From NCBI GenBank assembly GCA_018806915.1, contig JAGKQI010000052.1:310001-374000 (forward strand): a DNA stretch of 64,000 bases, written 5' to 3'. This document shows positions 43,326-53,546 of this stretch, piece after piece. Under the pieces are notes generated by a model. That model made no database searches, was not told the origin of the DNA, and was given only the letters and a program-made list of their open reading frames with translations. A program made the translations under genes and the position numbers. Origin of the DNA: Phytophthora colocasiae (Eukaryota; Oomycota; Peronosporomycetes; Peronosporales; Peronosporaceae). The stretch's first letter is position 1, and every line of letters starts with the position of its first letter.

Positions 43326-44858
43326 CTATCCTCGAGACGACAACTCGTTCTGGATGTAGTGGCGCACATCGTCGATACCTGCACTAGCAATGGACAGCCT
43401 GAAGTGGATAGGATCTGACCATGTAAGCACCTTGAGGTCATCCGCATAATCTCGCACATTCTCGTAGTCCTCTTTGGTGTTGAAGCCATCGAAGAGGATT
43501 CCCTCCATGAACTGGACGCGATTGCGCTCACGTTCCCACAAGTAAATCTGATCAGCAATGTTTTCAGGGATGACTGGGCTGTTGTGCCGCATCTTCGGGT
43601 GTGCATGCTTCATTAAGAAGTCATAAATCTGCTGGGCAGAGATGCCGTGGATGAGAGCCGAGCGAAGACTCTCACGCGTGATAAAACCAATGGCCAAATT
43701 CGGCAGTCGTGCTACAATGTCCACAAACACACTGAGCATGGCTACATGAAGCGTTGACGTCGTGTAGGCATAGATCTTGAAGTTCGTTTCCACCACCACA
43801 AGTAACTGCGCGCCATGGTCAATGGTCGGAGCGTGACGCGGGTCTGCAACCTGTGACTTCCTTCCAGCACGTACACCAGCAAAGGAGCTTGTTAAACTCA
43901 CATGGCTACGCTTCTGACCGGTTGAGCCGCCAAAGATAAGGTTAACCGCAAGGCTTGTCGTGTAGAATCTGTCCGAGTTTGGCCGTTTCCGAAAAAGCAG
44001 TCCAAAGTCAATAAAGTCTCCAAGTAAAAGTCTCTGCGTCTCGGTAAGGTCCGCTACTGCGTAGTACTCTCCCGTCTGGCAGTAGCTGATCTGAAATAGG
44101 AACTGCAAAATGTCCTCCTGCTTCAACGTTCCAGTGTTGTCCAGTGTGCGAATGTACTCGAGCATAAAAATCCACATCTGCACGTGAATATCCTTCAACA
44201 TGAACTCGTAGCCCGTATCCGTAATATGCAGCGCCCTGGAATCCGCTCCACTAGCCTGCAGTAGCTTAGTCCGCAGCAAGATATCTACCACAGACTGAGG
44301 TGGCTCCTGGACGGCTGTAGAGCCCACCATGTAGTGCAAAACAGAATCCCACCTCGCTCTTGCATAGCGTTCGAGATCCGCCGCTGCAAACGTATTCTCC
44401 GGGTCTTTGGGAAGTTGCAGTCGTCCTCTCTCCCAAGGAGATCCACCCAAATTGCTCAACGCGTACTGTACAGTACAGAAGAAGAAAAAAAAAACAATTT
44501 GTGAGTAGATAAGTTTATACCTTACCATCGAACTTCATATTCTCACCATTAGCTGCTTCTGGAACGTAGGATACGGTCTGTAGCCTCCGTTTTGGTCTAC
44601 AAATACCCGAAGTCCCTCCAGCTTATCTAATGCAGCCTGGAATTGCGGCGGCATGCGCTTGATCTCTCCAGGTTCAGGAACGACCCATTGTTCCAGCAGT
44701 TCACGTGGAATAGCAGCATTACTAGGCAATAGACGCATGACAAACTGTTGTGCAAGGGGTGGGAGAGCCTGGAAGATAGCTTGACATGCCCATGGGTCCT
44801 GGTACAGACGCTCCAGCGTCGCTGGCGGCAGCGTCTCTAGGAAGTCGAAGGCGTCCAT
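43326..44858 (-). CDS. TFB2: TFIIH subunit p52 / Tfb2 (GTF2H4)
   Basis: Two exons (44858-44547 and 44465-43326) joined in phase 0 after an ATG codon give 483 aa, close to the 460-513 aa usual for this family. p52/Tfb2 belongs to the TFIIH core and anchors and stimulates the XPB helicase in transcription initiation and nucleotide-excision repair. Family landmarks are LETLPPATLERLYQDPWACQ near the N terminus, NLGGSPWERGRL, LLGDFIDFGLLFRKR, VVVETNFKIYAYT, FITRESLRSALIHGISA and the C-terminal WERERNRVQF. The intron has a GTGAGA donor and a polypyrimidine-rich acceptor. A degenerate partial copy is at 22612-22995. Confidence 0.92.
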
Positions 44859-45204
44859 TTAGAAGGGGGTGATATAAATTCGTATTTAACGATAAATAAG
44901 GGTTATTTATTGACCCTTGGATTAACATTAACTCTTTTGATGATGCATGTGGATGTTATACGGTACGGTATAATACCGGTAACTTATACCGTACGGAGAC
45001 AGATCTGGGAATGGATCTTACGCTGTAATATTATAATACAGCGGCTGTATCCATGGGAAGCCCATCTTAACCTGCATCTTAGCAACTCGGCATATGCCAT
45101 TGCAGCACTGACTACTAGTACTTTACTATGCACAGGTCTGCAAACTAATTCTGCGTGATTTACCATCGATGTATTTCTCTCATTTCCTCCTTCATCGACT
45201 CGAG
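44859..45204. promoter_or_regulatory. Promoter region between TFIIH and NLP copy g
   Basis: The divergent intergenic region holds the aataaataacccttatt block upstream of the TFIIH start. A GTACGGTATA / TATACCGTAC hairpin lies at about 44965-44998. It also contains an NLP-upstream repeat (cccatcttaacctgcatctta) shared in inverted orientation with 60790-60830. The leader ttcatcgactcgag directly precedes the NLP ATG. Confidence 0.5.
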
Positions 45205-45975
45205 ATGAATCTACGCCTACTTCTCGTGACAGTCTTTGCAGCGTTAGCTGCTGATGCGTTAGCGACTGTCGATCACGACAAGATCGAGCCTTTTCCTGAA
45301 CCGGAGCCTGTAACAGTCTCGGAGAAAGCTGCTATCAAGTTCAAACCTCAACTGTACACACCGAAAAAGGTATGCGTCCCCTTTCCTGCCGTGAATACTG
45401 CCGGTGAGGTCACTGGTGGCCTCAAGGGGACGAATGGGAACGATGCGTGCAAGTACGCGCCGAAGGGAGCTCAAGTGTATGGGCGAGCTGGATGGTACAA
45501 GGATCTGTGGGCCATCATGTACGCCTGGTACTTCCCGAAAGGGTTTAATTGGACGGGATTCCCTTCGGGACGTCATGACTGGAAGAATGTCGTCGTGTGG
45601 ATTGACAACCCTGACTTGGAGATCCCAAAGATCGTTGGTGTCTCCATGTCCAAGTCCGACACGAAATACTGGAAGGAGCTGAAGATCTGGCCGTCGTATT
45701 TTGTTGGATATCGAACGGTGGGCCGTTTATCCCGGCGTGTTGAATATTATGGCTCCAACACGTCTCTCCGATTCGAGTACGACTCGAGCGACCTTGGCAA
45801 CCCATACATGGACTTCGCCCCTTGGGATGGCGAGTACCAGGACTTGATCATGTGGGAACAATTGACGGATGCAGCCCGTGTGGCTCTCAACAACAGTGAC
45901 TCTTTCGGGAAAGCGGAGGTTCCATTCAGTGACGAACACTACGAAGACCACTTAGACAAGGCATGGCCGCTTTAA
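45205..45975 (+). CDS. NLP copy g, intact, predicted secreted
   Basis: An uninterrupted 256-aa NPP1-domain (NEP1-like) protein. The start ATG follows the conserved leader. The signal peptide ends around residue 20, then DHDKIEPFP. Two Cys lie in KVCVPFPAV and NDACKYAPK as in type 1 NLPs. The central motif reads SGRHDWK in place of GHRHDWE: His-Asp-Trp are kept, while the first Gly/His and the metal-site Glu are changed. Known NLPs bind glycosylceramides of plant membranes and lyse them; loss of that Glu abolishes lysis, so this copy is more likely a non-cytolytic member. Its C-terminal end KAWPL is as in other copies. It is one of only two complete NLP frames here. Confidence 0.92.
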   Translation: MNLRLLLVTVFAALAADALATVDHDKIEPFPEPEPVTVSEKAAIKFKPQLYTPKKVCVPFPAVNTAGEVTGGLKGTNGNDACKYAPKGAQVYGRAGWYKDLWAIMYAWYFPKGFNWTGFPSGRHDWKNVVVWIDNPDLEIPKIVGVSMSKSDTKYWKELKIWPSYFVGYRTVGRLSRRVEYYGSNTSLRFEYDSSDLGNPYMDFAPWDGEYQDLIMWEQLTDAARVALNNSDSFGKAEVPFSDEHYEDHLDKAWPL

Positions 45976-46159
45976 TGAGACTTGGTGACTGTAAGTGGCT
46001 GCTGGATGTAAAATTGTCTTTGAAACATCATAGGGACCAATGTCCAAGCTTCTGTTGTTACAATGGATATCTTGCCGTTTGCAATGTGAAGTAACACGCC
46101 CAGCGACGATCTATTGTGACGCTGCGTCACTGTCCAAACCAATTCAAATATAATCAGTC

Positions 46160-46402
46160 TGCAGCGAATGGGTCTTGTACGTCGCGTGCACTTCCATCAT
46201 CGGTGACCACCTCCACGTTGAAGTACTGTCAAACATTTCATCCGTTGGCAGATGACCAGACTCGTTCCAATTGATAAACGCTGAAGAGACTTCTACAACT
46301 GCAATAAACCCCTTCTCACCACGACCTCGAGTTTCGTCTAGCTCCAGTAGCAAATGCAAGCGACGAGCGTCCCCAGAGCTGAGAATACGGCTGGAGAATG
46401 TG
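46160..46402 (-). pseudogene. Gene X copy A, 3'-most fragment
   Basis: Reverse-strand copy of about 59445-59670, from SCDARRMHLLLELDETRGRG to MMEVHATY. The last residues differ from copy B. It is separated from the rest of copy A by the 46403-47889 tandem repeat. Confidence 0.8.
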
Positions 46403-47889
46403 TATTTTCCCCGTGCAGTGAGCTATGTGTAGCGAAGCGAATGGAACAAGCGGAAAAAGGTTTTTCCTGATGAAGGAAGGCTCTAATTCGGGATCCAACC
46501 GCTCTTCTCGGACAAGACTCAAGTGGATGCAACTGCCGGAGTTTTGGCCAGCCTCGCGTCCTCGCAGGCAGAGTTCTCCGTGCAGTCGTGGTTCATTTCG
46601 GTTCAAGCTTCGCAGCGAGCAGGCCACGCTCAGCCCTCGCCCGACGTCTCCTGCGACAGCTCAGCGCCGACCGTCAAGCACAAGTGCTTCACAGCAATGC
46701 TTACGGCGCGCGCCAGTTTTTCAAGAACCGCAATCGAGTGTTCCACGCGACGATCAAACACACGCCCACCGCGTTATCGACTGCTACGGCAGCAGACTCG
46801 AGTATGCTCCGTTGGTGAATGTGGTGGGTGCTGATCGGCTTCCGTCCTGATCCCGCCGGAACGCTCAAAAATTATTCATCTTGGGGGCTTCTCGCGTCCC
46901 AACGGGATCAGTCCTCTTCACACAACGTCAAGTTCGGCACCAACTCGGTGGTTGAGCCGAGGTTTCTTCCTTCAACACGGTTCAAGGCTGTCAACAGTAA
47001 TCATCCGTCACGCTACCCACAGGAACTCCGATCACAGACTCCCCACGAATCTGGCAGACACCACGTCGGGATTGCCTACCACGGGCTGCACCTACCTCAA
47101 GGTAGTGTACGTGGCCGAGTAAATGACTCGCGAGTCTCGCCTGTCCGGTCAGCAAGAGCGATGATTCACTGCAGTGCGACCAAGAATTGTTGCTACGGAA
47201 GGAAACCTTCGAGGCTCCCATGAATCAACCATCGACTTCAACTAGCTGGACACCATCCTCGTGAGTACGTTCTGATTGCCTTCCTGCCTACTATTAGCTT
47301 GGGGGCAGTGATTCACTCCGGTACGGACCATTAATTTTGGGGGTTGCCACTCGGCACCTTGCTCACGCAAAGCCCCTCATGACAATGGACCTTAACCGAA
47401 ATGAATCACTTTGCCCCAAAGCCTGTATGATTGATATGGAAATGTGTATTTTCCGCGTGCAGTGAGCTATGTGTAGCGAAGCGAATGGAACAAGCGGAAA
47501 AAGGTTTTTCCTGATGAAGGAAGGCTCTAATTCGGGATCCAACCGCTCTTCTCGGACAAGACTCAAGTGGATGCAACTGCCGGAGTTTTGGCCAGCCTCG
47601 CGTCCTCGCAGGCAGAGTTCTCCGTGCAGTCGTGGTTCATTTCGGTTCAAGCTTCGCAGCGAGCAGGCCACGCTCAGCCCTCGCCCGACGTCTCCTGCGA
47701 CAGCTCAGCGCCGACCGTCAAGCACAAGTGCTTCACAGCAATGCTTACGGCGCGCGCCAGTTTTTCAACCCGCCCACCATCCCATGGGGGTTGCCACTCG
47801 GCACCTTGCTCACGCAAAGCCCCTCATGACAATGGACCTTAACCGAAATGAATCACTTTGCCCCAAAGCCTGTATGATTGATATGGAAA
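46403..47889. repeat. Tandem insertion: two copies of an unclassified repeat
   Basis: The insertion lies between the gaatg and aagatgg that are adjacent in gene X copy B. It consists of a longer copy (46403-47447) and a shorter, internally deleted copy (47448-47889). Both begin tgtattttcc and end gatatggaaatg. Near 47300 a gcttgggggcag followed by tgattc resembles the purine tract/LTR border of the gypsy elements, so the unit may be a circularly permuted retroelement remnant. The frames inside (for example 46523-46834) are low complexity and lack retroviral motifs. Confidence 0.55.
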
Positions 47890-48242
47890 TGAAGATGGCA
47901 ACGAAACAAGCAGAAGCTCGATCGAAGACCCATCGTCTGATATAAAACCTTGGTACTGGTTCACATGCCAGCTCTCACCCAGCAGCGTTGCACCAGCCAC
48001 AGATGAAAATCCGTTGGGTAACGTATCAATTGTGTGAGGTTGCCCGTCCAGTATGAGCTCCGTTCCTGATGGGACGCTGCTACAACAGTGACTCGCGAGT
48101 TTTCGATGGAAATATCCACACTCGCAAACATCCGAAGCAGTGTAATAACCGATAGAAGCGATAGCCTGGAGAACGACGTGCTGCTCTCAGATGTATTGGC
48201 TCCGGAAGGAGAGAGAACGGAGATTGAGAGTGGTTCTATAAA
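47890..48242 (-). pseudogene. Gene X copy A, middle fragment
   Basis: Reverse-strand copy of about 59090-59445. A 10-nt deletion relative to copy B near 48077 shifts the frame. It is bounded by the tandem repeat on one side and the 5' LTR of gypsy element 2 on the other. Confidence 0.8.
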
Positions 48243-48470
48243 TGTAGTGGTGGGGATCTCGATGGTAAGCCTCCGCCACCTCACACAGGGCAAAGCTCAT
48301 GAGAGCATTGCCAAGCTGGCTAGTTAAGGGTTAGGACAGCATTGGTTAGGACTTAGCTGTGCCAACCAGTGGACATTAGAGATTCTACATTCTACGACTC
48401 ACAATAGACTTTGGGTTTACCAGGAAGCGCCAGCTTCCCTAGGAGTGGTTTATCGTTAAGACCTACTACA
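48243..48470 (+). repeat. 5' LTR of gypsy element 2
   Basis: 228 bp, no difference seen from 53304-53531. Confidence 0.95.
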
Positions 48471-48518
48471 AAGAATTCTTTAGTTGCGTGGTCTCGCGAC
48501 TAGAACTGCGAAAACGAA

Positions 48519-49559
48519 ATGGTGCTCAGCATGAACGAAGAAGACAACAATCAAAGTTTGGTTGCTGATTGCCCGAGTAACGCTGGATTGCAGACACCAT
48601 CGGAGACGACAACTCCACCGGGCCCATCAGTTACGCCGAGTATACTGCGTGCACCACAGCCCATTTTTGCTGTTGTCGCTGCACCCTTGGTCACGTCGAC
48701 GTCACGCGAAGCACTGCTGGAGTGGTTGAAACTCCGCAAGGCCTACGAGGAAGCGACGCGAGAGAGGTGTAAGGATGGCAAAGAAGACTATAGATCGGTG
48801 CTGAAGAGTGTGCGAAGTTCGTTTGATGCTGATTTGTTGAACACGTTGTGCGAAGCAAGTTGGGGCATGGAGAGAAACCAACTGACGGACGAGTTCCTCT
48901 TAGAGAAGATTCATGCAATCACAGACAACTACCAGAATCAAGCGCTACCCCCCGTGAACGAGCTTTTTCTGAATGAGTTGAAGATGAACATGAGCAATGA
49001 AGACATTCAGTCACGAGTGACAGATTATTTTCTCTCGTGTAACCTCCTGATTAAGAAGTACGGTTTTAATAGTTTCTTCGAAGGAGAGAAAGGAGCTAAG
49101 AAGAAATGCAAACTTCTCGTCAACTCACTACCCGAGAAGCTGAAGGAGAAGGTCAAGAACGAAATTGACTATCGCTCTCCTGAAGCACGGACGAGTGTGT
49201 TGAAACTGTCCAAGCTGATTAATCAGCAAGCTCTCGAACAGGCTATTGAGGACCGTGCCCTTAAACGGTGCAATGGTGCAAACCGAAAGGCTACAGCGCG
49301 CGAGCAACGTGGGGCCCAGGTAAAAAAACGCCTCAGCGACGGGAGGAACCAGCCGTTCGAGAAGCGTCCCAGGAAGGGTGACACGAGGAAACTTGAAAAA
49401 CCTGCGGACAAGAAGGACAAACAAGGAACAAAAGGGGCCCCACAGGATGGGTGTTTTCACTGTGGAGGTCCCCATTACCTTAGTGGATGTCCAACCGCAA
49501 CGAAAGACGATCGTGAGCGTCTTGCCTCGAAGCAGATAACAAAAACGAGCGGCCTGTGA
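48519..49559 (+). CDS. Gag protein, gypsy element 2
   Basis: 346-aa Gag. A long helical capsid-like region is followed by a basic stretch and a zinc knuckle CFHCGGPHYLSGC (from about residue 312), which packages the RNA. It ends at TGA 49557-49559, with the pol frame already open from 49517, so the two overlap by about 40 bp. The upstream ATG at 48519 is the first in the transcript leader. Confidence 0.9.
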   Translation: MVLSMNEEDNNQSLVADCPSNAGLQTPSETTTPPGPSVTPSILRAPQPIFAVVAAPLVTSTSREALLEWLKLRKAYEEATRERCKDGKEDYRSVLKSVRSSFDADLLNTLCEASWGMERNQLTDEFLLEKIHAITDNYQNQALPPVNELFLNELKMNMSNEDIQSRVTDYFLSCNLLIKKYGFNSFFEGEKGAKKKCKLLVNSLPEKLKEKVKNEIDYRSPEARTSVLKLSKLINQQALEQAIEDRALKRCNGANRKATAREQRGAQVKKRLSDGRNQPFEKRPRKGDTRKLEKPADKKDKQGTKGAPQDGCFHCGGPHYLSGCPTATKDDRERLASKQITKTSGL

Positions 49560-52500
49560 CAGGAGGCACCGCTAACCTCCGTCGTCTAGCTGAATGCTTG
49601 CCAACACAAGCACGCTCACTTGTGTTGGAAGACACGTTTTCTGTGGATTTCTGCGCTGATAGTGGTGCGGACAGGTCAGGTATGAGCAGGACTGTTTGGG
49701 AAAGATTTGTGAAGGTTTGCCCGGAGGTGAAGGCAGTGCAGCTAAAGGAACCGCTGGTTTGCAGAGGCGCCGACGGCAAATCTATCGAAGTGAAATGGAT
49801 TGTTAACCTACATTTGAGACTACGGACTGCTGCCGGCAGCGTTCGGATTGCAAAACCGGTTGAGTGCCTTATTATTCCCGGTGATGCTGACGAATTCTTG
49901 TTGGGAAATGATGTGTTGACAATGTTAGGTATTGATGTACAGCGGCAATTGGAACTTCTCGTCGCTGGTACTGTACAAAATGAATTGGATGACGAATTTG
50001 ACGACGTCGACGAGCCAAGAATTGGTAGCAGTGTGGATTTGAGTGACGAATTAGTGGTTGCAGTGAAGAAACTGGTGAAAAAGGCAGTGGAAAAGGGATT
50101 TCCTGCCAAACTTGCACCAGAGTTGCGACGCATCGCTGTTCAGTTTGACATTTGGAGATTAAAGCTGGGAGATGACCCGCCTGCTCGAGTTCCACCTATG
50201 AAAGTTCGACTGCGGGACGGAGCCAAGCCTTATCGCTGTAAAGCGAGACGGTATCCGCCGGAAGTGCGCAATTTCCTGGACGACTTCAACAACGAACTTG
50301 TCCGATTAGGTTGGGTGTATGAGAATGCTGAGAGCCGGTGGGCGTGCCCGGTGTTACCGGTGCGCAAGAGTGGCGGTGAATATCGACAAACCGCTGATTA
50401 CAAACCTGTGAATGCAGACATTGTGGCTATTGTCGGTGTAATGCCGGACTTGCATGTGGACTTGGAGGAAGTGAAAGGAGCTAAGTTTTTTGGGCTATTT
50501 GATTTTATTAAAGGCTATTGGCAACTAGCACTAGCTGAAGAGTGCCAGGAGTGGTTGTCGTATATGACGCATCGGAAAGTTTACACACCTCGGAGAGTAC
50601 CCCAAGGATGCACGGATGCTGCTCTTTTCTTTCAGTCGACAATTCAGAAATGTCTTGAAGAACTGTTGCACCACCATTTACTGGTTTGGATCGATGATTT
50701 GTTGCTGTTCGCAAATGATGCAGGTACATATCTCTCCAAGCTCGAGCGTTTGTTCGAGTTGCTTGATTTCTTTGGTTTTAAGATCAGTCCGAAGAAGTCG
50801 AGTTTGTTCGAACAAGAGGTCCGGTGGTGTGGCAAACTAATTAATGGTGACGGAGTTCACCACGACCCGGAACGAATCCGGGCCCTGCAAACTCTTCCTT
50901 ACCCGAAAAATGCTGGAGAACTGCAACAATTCCTGTGTGCGACGAACTGGATGAGAGACTCGTTGGTCGACTACGCTCGGAAAGCTCGGCCACTGCAAGA
51001 TGCGCTGGACCTAGCGTTAGCAAAAGCGTCTAGGCGGACAAAACGCGTTGCTGCAGGGATCGCCATCGAGTTTGGGGACACAGAACGATCTGCGTACGAT
51101 CAAATGAAGGAAATGTTGGCCTCCAGCGCCACACTGGCATTCCCGAAGGATGGAGCGACAATGTGTTTGCTCACTGATGCTTCTGACGTTGGATGGAGTG
51201 TACTGGTTAGTCAAGTGGTAGAGTGGGAAGCCGACAAGGAAGTTCAGGAACAGACGCACGAACTTCTGATCTGTTTGAGCGGCAGTTTTACGGGCTCGCA
51301 GTGTAATTGGTCGGTCATAGAGAAGGAGGCCTACCCGATTGTGTGTGCATGCGAGAAACTCAGCTACCTGCTTTTGCGTCCTGGTGGATTTAGGCTCTAC
51401 TGCGACCACCGAAACCTGATCTACGTGTTTGCACCCGGCAAGGAAGTGAAAAAGCACATTAGGGGCAAACTACTGAGATGGTCAACGAAACTGATGGAGT
51501 ACAGGTATGAAGTGGAGCACATTGACGGAGAAGCGAATGTATGGGCAGATATGATTTCTCGATGGGCTGGGAATCACGATCCTACCGTACACCTGAATGT
51601 AATGACGCTAAGAAAGCGAAGTCCGGCCGAACAACAGACAGATATACAGCCACGACGAAAGAGGACTCGCTGTCGTCGAAAGAAGACTACTGTCGACGAC
51701 CAAAAATTACTACCACAGCTACTTCGACCTCTAGACGACCCGGATTTCGTGTGGCCTTCAGCCTCAGCTATCAGAGCCACACAGCAGCTACATGCAGACT
51801 GCAGGCCGCAAGTGGCGGTGGGTGATGAAGAAAACGGTTGGTTCATTAAGGACAAAGTGTGGATCCCCCGCAAAGCAGGCGACCTCGTACAACGGCTCCT
51901 AGTGGTGGCTCACTGCGGCCCACAGGGCCATCGTGGACGCGATGCAATGATGGAGAGTGTTGGTAGACATTTCAACGTGCACCATCTACGAGCTCGGATC
52001 GAGCATTTCCTCGCGTCATGCCTCATGTGTAAACATGTAAAGGGTGGGAAGACCATCCCACGACCATGGGGCCCAACATTTCGAACGAACGAAAGAAACG
52101 GCGCGTTGCACTTTGATTTTCTGACGTTGGGTGAAAGCTTTTCGGGTGACAGCTACTTACTGGTATTGAAGGACGAAGCTACGCATTTTACGGAGCTCGT
52201 GCCATGTTCGGCTCCAACGAGTACAGTCGTTGTCGAGGCAATCCTGGCTTGGTACAGTAGGTTTGGTGTGGCACCTGTGTGGATTTCAGATCAAGGTTCA
52301 CATTTCAAAGCTGAGATTGTGGGAGAACTTTGCAGGCGCTTGAAAGCGCGTCATGAATTCACTGTGGTATACTCACCATGGATAAATGGTAGTGTGGAGC
52401 GAGCTAATCGAGACATCATGCAGGTGCTTCGAGTGATGTGCCTAGAGTACAAAGTGGACACTCACGACTGGACATTCTTCGTGCCTATGTTGCAGGCTAG

Positions 52501-53266
52501 TTTGAACCATACACCAGTTCCGTCACTGGGAAATGCTGCTCCGGTGGAATTGTTCTGCGGTCTACCACTACCATCGCCGCTGAATCTCTGCATGGATGCT
52601 AAGCAGAAGGTAATCATGGAACTACCGGAGCAACCAGAGGCCATACAGACTTGGCTCGGCAACCTAAGGAACAGTATCCATGAACTCCACAAACCTATGA
52701 TCAGAGAGCGAACACGACAGACTGTGCGGAACAAACGGATGCAAAAATACGCCCGTCGACCAAACTTCTCGGTTGGCGACTACGTATTACGGTCGAGAGT
52801 AGACCAAAAACACCACGACAAATTGCTCGTTACGTGGGTCGGACCGTACCAAGTAATTCGAGCGGACCCGCACTCGTTTCAAGTGCGTCATTTGGTAACA
52901 GGGGTGCAAACCGATGTGCACTCCTCGCGGCTAAAATTTTACGCGGACAAATCCTTGTCGGTCACCGAGGAGCTGCGTGATCATGTTGCAGCACAAGGAA
53001 TTGTACTGTCAGTGGGAGAACTGAAAGATACGCGATGGAATGCGGACACAAACGACTACGAAGTGTTGGTCGGATGGAAAGGGCTGGAGCCGATTGAAGA
53101 CTCCTGGGAACCGGTCCGACAACTTTGTAAAGATATTCCTGTACTGCTAACGGAATTTGCAGAAACTGTTAAGGACAAACTATTTCAGCGGCACGTCACC
53201 GCGGAAACGAAGCTCAAGCAACGGTCAACGGATCGACCACAGCCGCGAGCACAACGGAACGTGTAG
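49556..53266 (+). CDS. Pol polyprotein with chromodomain, gypsy element 2
   Basis: The frame is -1 relative to gag and open from 49517, so expression probably needs -1 frameshifting in the A-rich overlap (aacaaaaacg) or reinitiation. The order is protease (FCADSGADRS), reverse transcriptase (GLFDFIKGYWQL, VWIDDLLLF), RNase H (LTDASDVGWS), integrase (HCGPQGHRG ... CLMCKHVKGG; HFDFLTLG, SDQGSHF, NGSVERANRD) and a chromodomain-like end (VGWKGLEPIEDSWEP). All catalytic residues are present over about 1236 codons. It is related to, but clearly diverged from, element 1. Confidence 0.93.
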   Translation: MTGGTANLRRLAECLPTQARSLVLEDTFSVDFCADSGADRSGMSRTVWERFVKVCPEVKAVQLKEPLVCRGADGKSIEVKWIVNLHLRLRTAAGSVRIAKPVECLIIPGDADEFLLGNDVLTMLGIDVQRQLELLVAGTVQNELDDEFDDVDEPRIGSSVDLSDELVVAVKKLVKKAVEKGFPAKLAPELRRIAVQFDIWRLKLGDDPPARVPPMKVRLRDGAKPYRCKARRYPPEVRNFLDDFNNELVRLGWVYENAESRWACPVLPVRKSGGEYRQTADYKPVNADIVAIVGVMPDLHVDLEEVKGAKFFGLFDFIKGYWQLALAEECQEWLSYMTHRKVYTPRRVPQGCTDAALFFQSTIQKCLEELLHHHLLVWIDDLLLFANDAGTYLSKLERLFELLDFFGFKISPKKSSLFEQEVRWCGKLINGDGVHHDPERIRALQTLPYPKNAGELQQFLCATNWMRDSLVDYARKARPLQDALDLALAKASRRTKRVAAGIAIEFGDTERSAYDQMKEMLASSATLAFPKDGATMCLLTDASDVGWSVLVSQVVEWEADKEVQEQTHELLICLSGSFTGSQCNWSVIEKEAYPIVCACEKLSYLLLRPGGFRLYCDHRNLIYVFAPGKEVKKHIRGKLLRWSTKLMEYRYEVEHIDGEANVWADMISRWAGNHDPTVHLNVMTLRKRSPAEQQTDIQPRRKRTRCRRKKTTVDDQKLLPQLLRPLDDPDFVWPSASAIRATQQLHADCRPQVAVGDEENGWFIKDKVWIPRKAGDLVQRLLVVAHCGPQGHRGRDAMMESVGRHFNVHHLRARIEHFLASCLMCKHVKGGKTIPRPWGPTFRTNERNGALHFDFLTLGESFSGDSYLLVLKDEATHFTELVPCSAPTSTVVVEAILAWYSRFGVAPVWISDQGSHFKAEIVGELCRRLKARHEFTVVYSPWINGSVERANRDIMQVLRVMCLEYKVDTHDWTFFVPMLQASLNHTPVPSLGNAAPVELFCGLPLPSPLNLCMDAKQKVIMELPEQPEAIQTWLGNLRNSIHELHKPMIRERTRQTVRNKRMQKYARRPNFSVGDYVLRSRVDQKHHDKLLVTWVGPYQVIRADPHSFQVRHLVTGVQTDVHSSRLKFYADKSLSVTEELRDHVAAQGIVLSVGELKDTRWNADTNDYEVLVGWKGLEPIEDSWEPVRQLCKDIPVLLTEFAETVKDKLFQRHVTAETKLKQRSTDRPQPRAQRNV

Positions 53267-53303
53267 CACAAGATGTATGAGTGGCTGAAGCTTGGGAGGG
53301 CAG

Positions 53304-53531
53304 TGTAGTGGTGGGGATCTCGATGGTAAGCCTCCGCCACCTCACACAGGGCAAAGCTCATGAGAGCATTGCCAAGCTGGCTAGTTAAGGGTTAGGACAG
53401 CATTGGTTAGGACTTAGCTGTGCCAACCAGTGGACATTAGAGATTCTACATTCTACGACTCACAATAGACTTTGGGTTTACCAGGAAGCGCCAGCTTCCC
53501 TAGGAGTGGTTTATCGTTAAGACCTACTACA
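53304..53531 (+). repeat. 3' LTR of gypsy element 2
   Basis: 228 bp, preceded by the purine tract gggagggcag. Confidence 0.95.
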
Positions 53532-53546
53532 GAGTGGTTCTATAAA

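Larger units (their letters stand above)
48243..53531 (+). mobile_element. Ty3/gypsy chromovirus-type LTR retrotransposon 2
   Basis: 5289 bp with 228-bp LTRs (48243-48470 and 53304-53531) that look identical, TGTAG...CTACA. It is flanked by a 15-bp direct repeat gagtggttctataaa (48228-48242 and 53532-53546) that is present once in the uninterrupted copy B. The purine tract gggagggcag precedes the 3' LTR. A palindrome, aagaattctt (48471-48480), sits where the primer-binding site is expected. Gag and pol are in different frames. Confidence 0.95.

Noticed and set aside
46523..46834. Ser/Ala-rich frames in the tandem repeat
   Set aside because: Several overlapping frames exist in all directions, none with retroviral or transposase motifs; low-complexity composition explains them.
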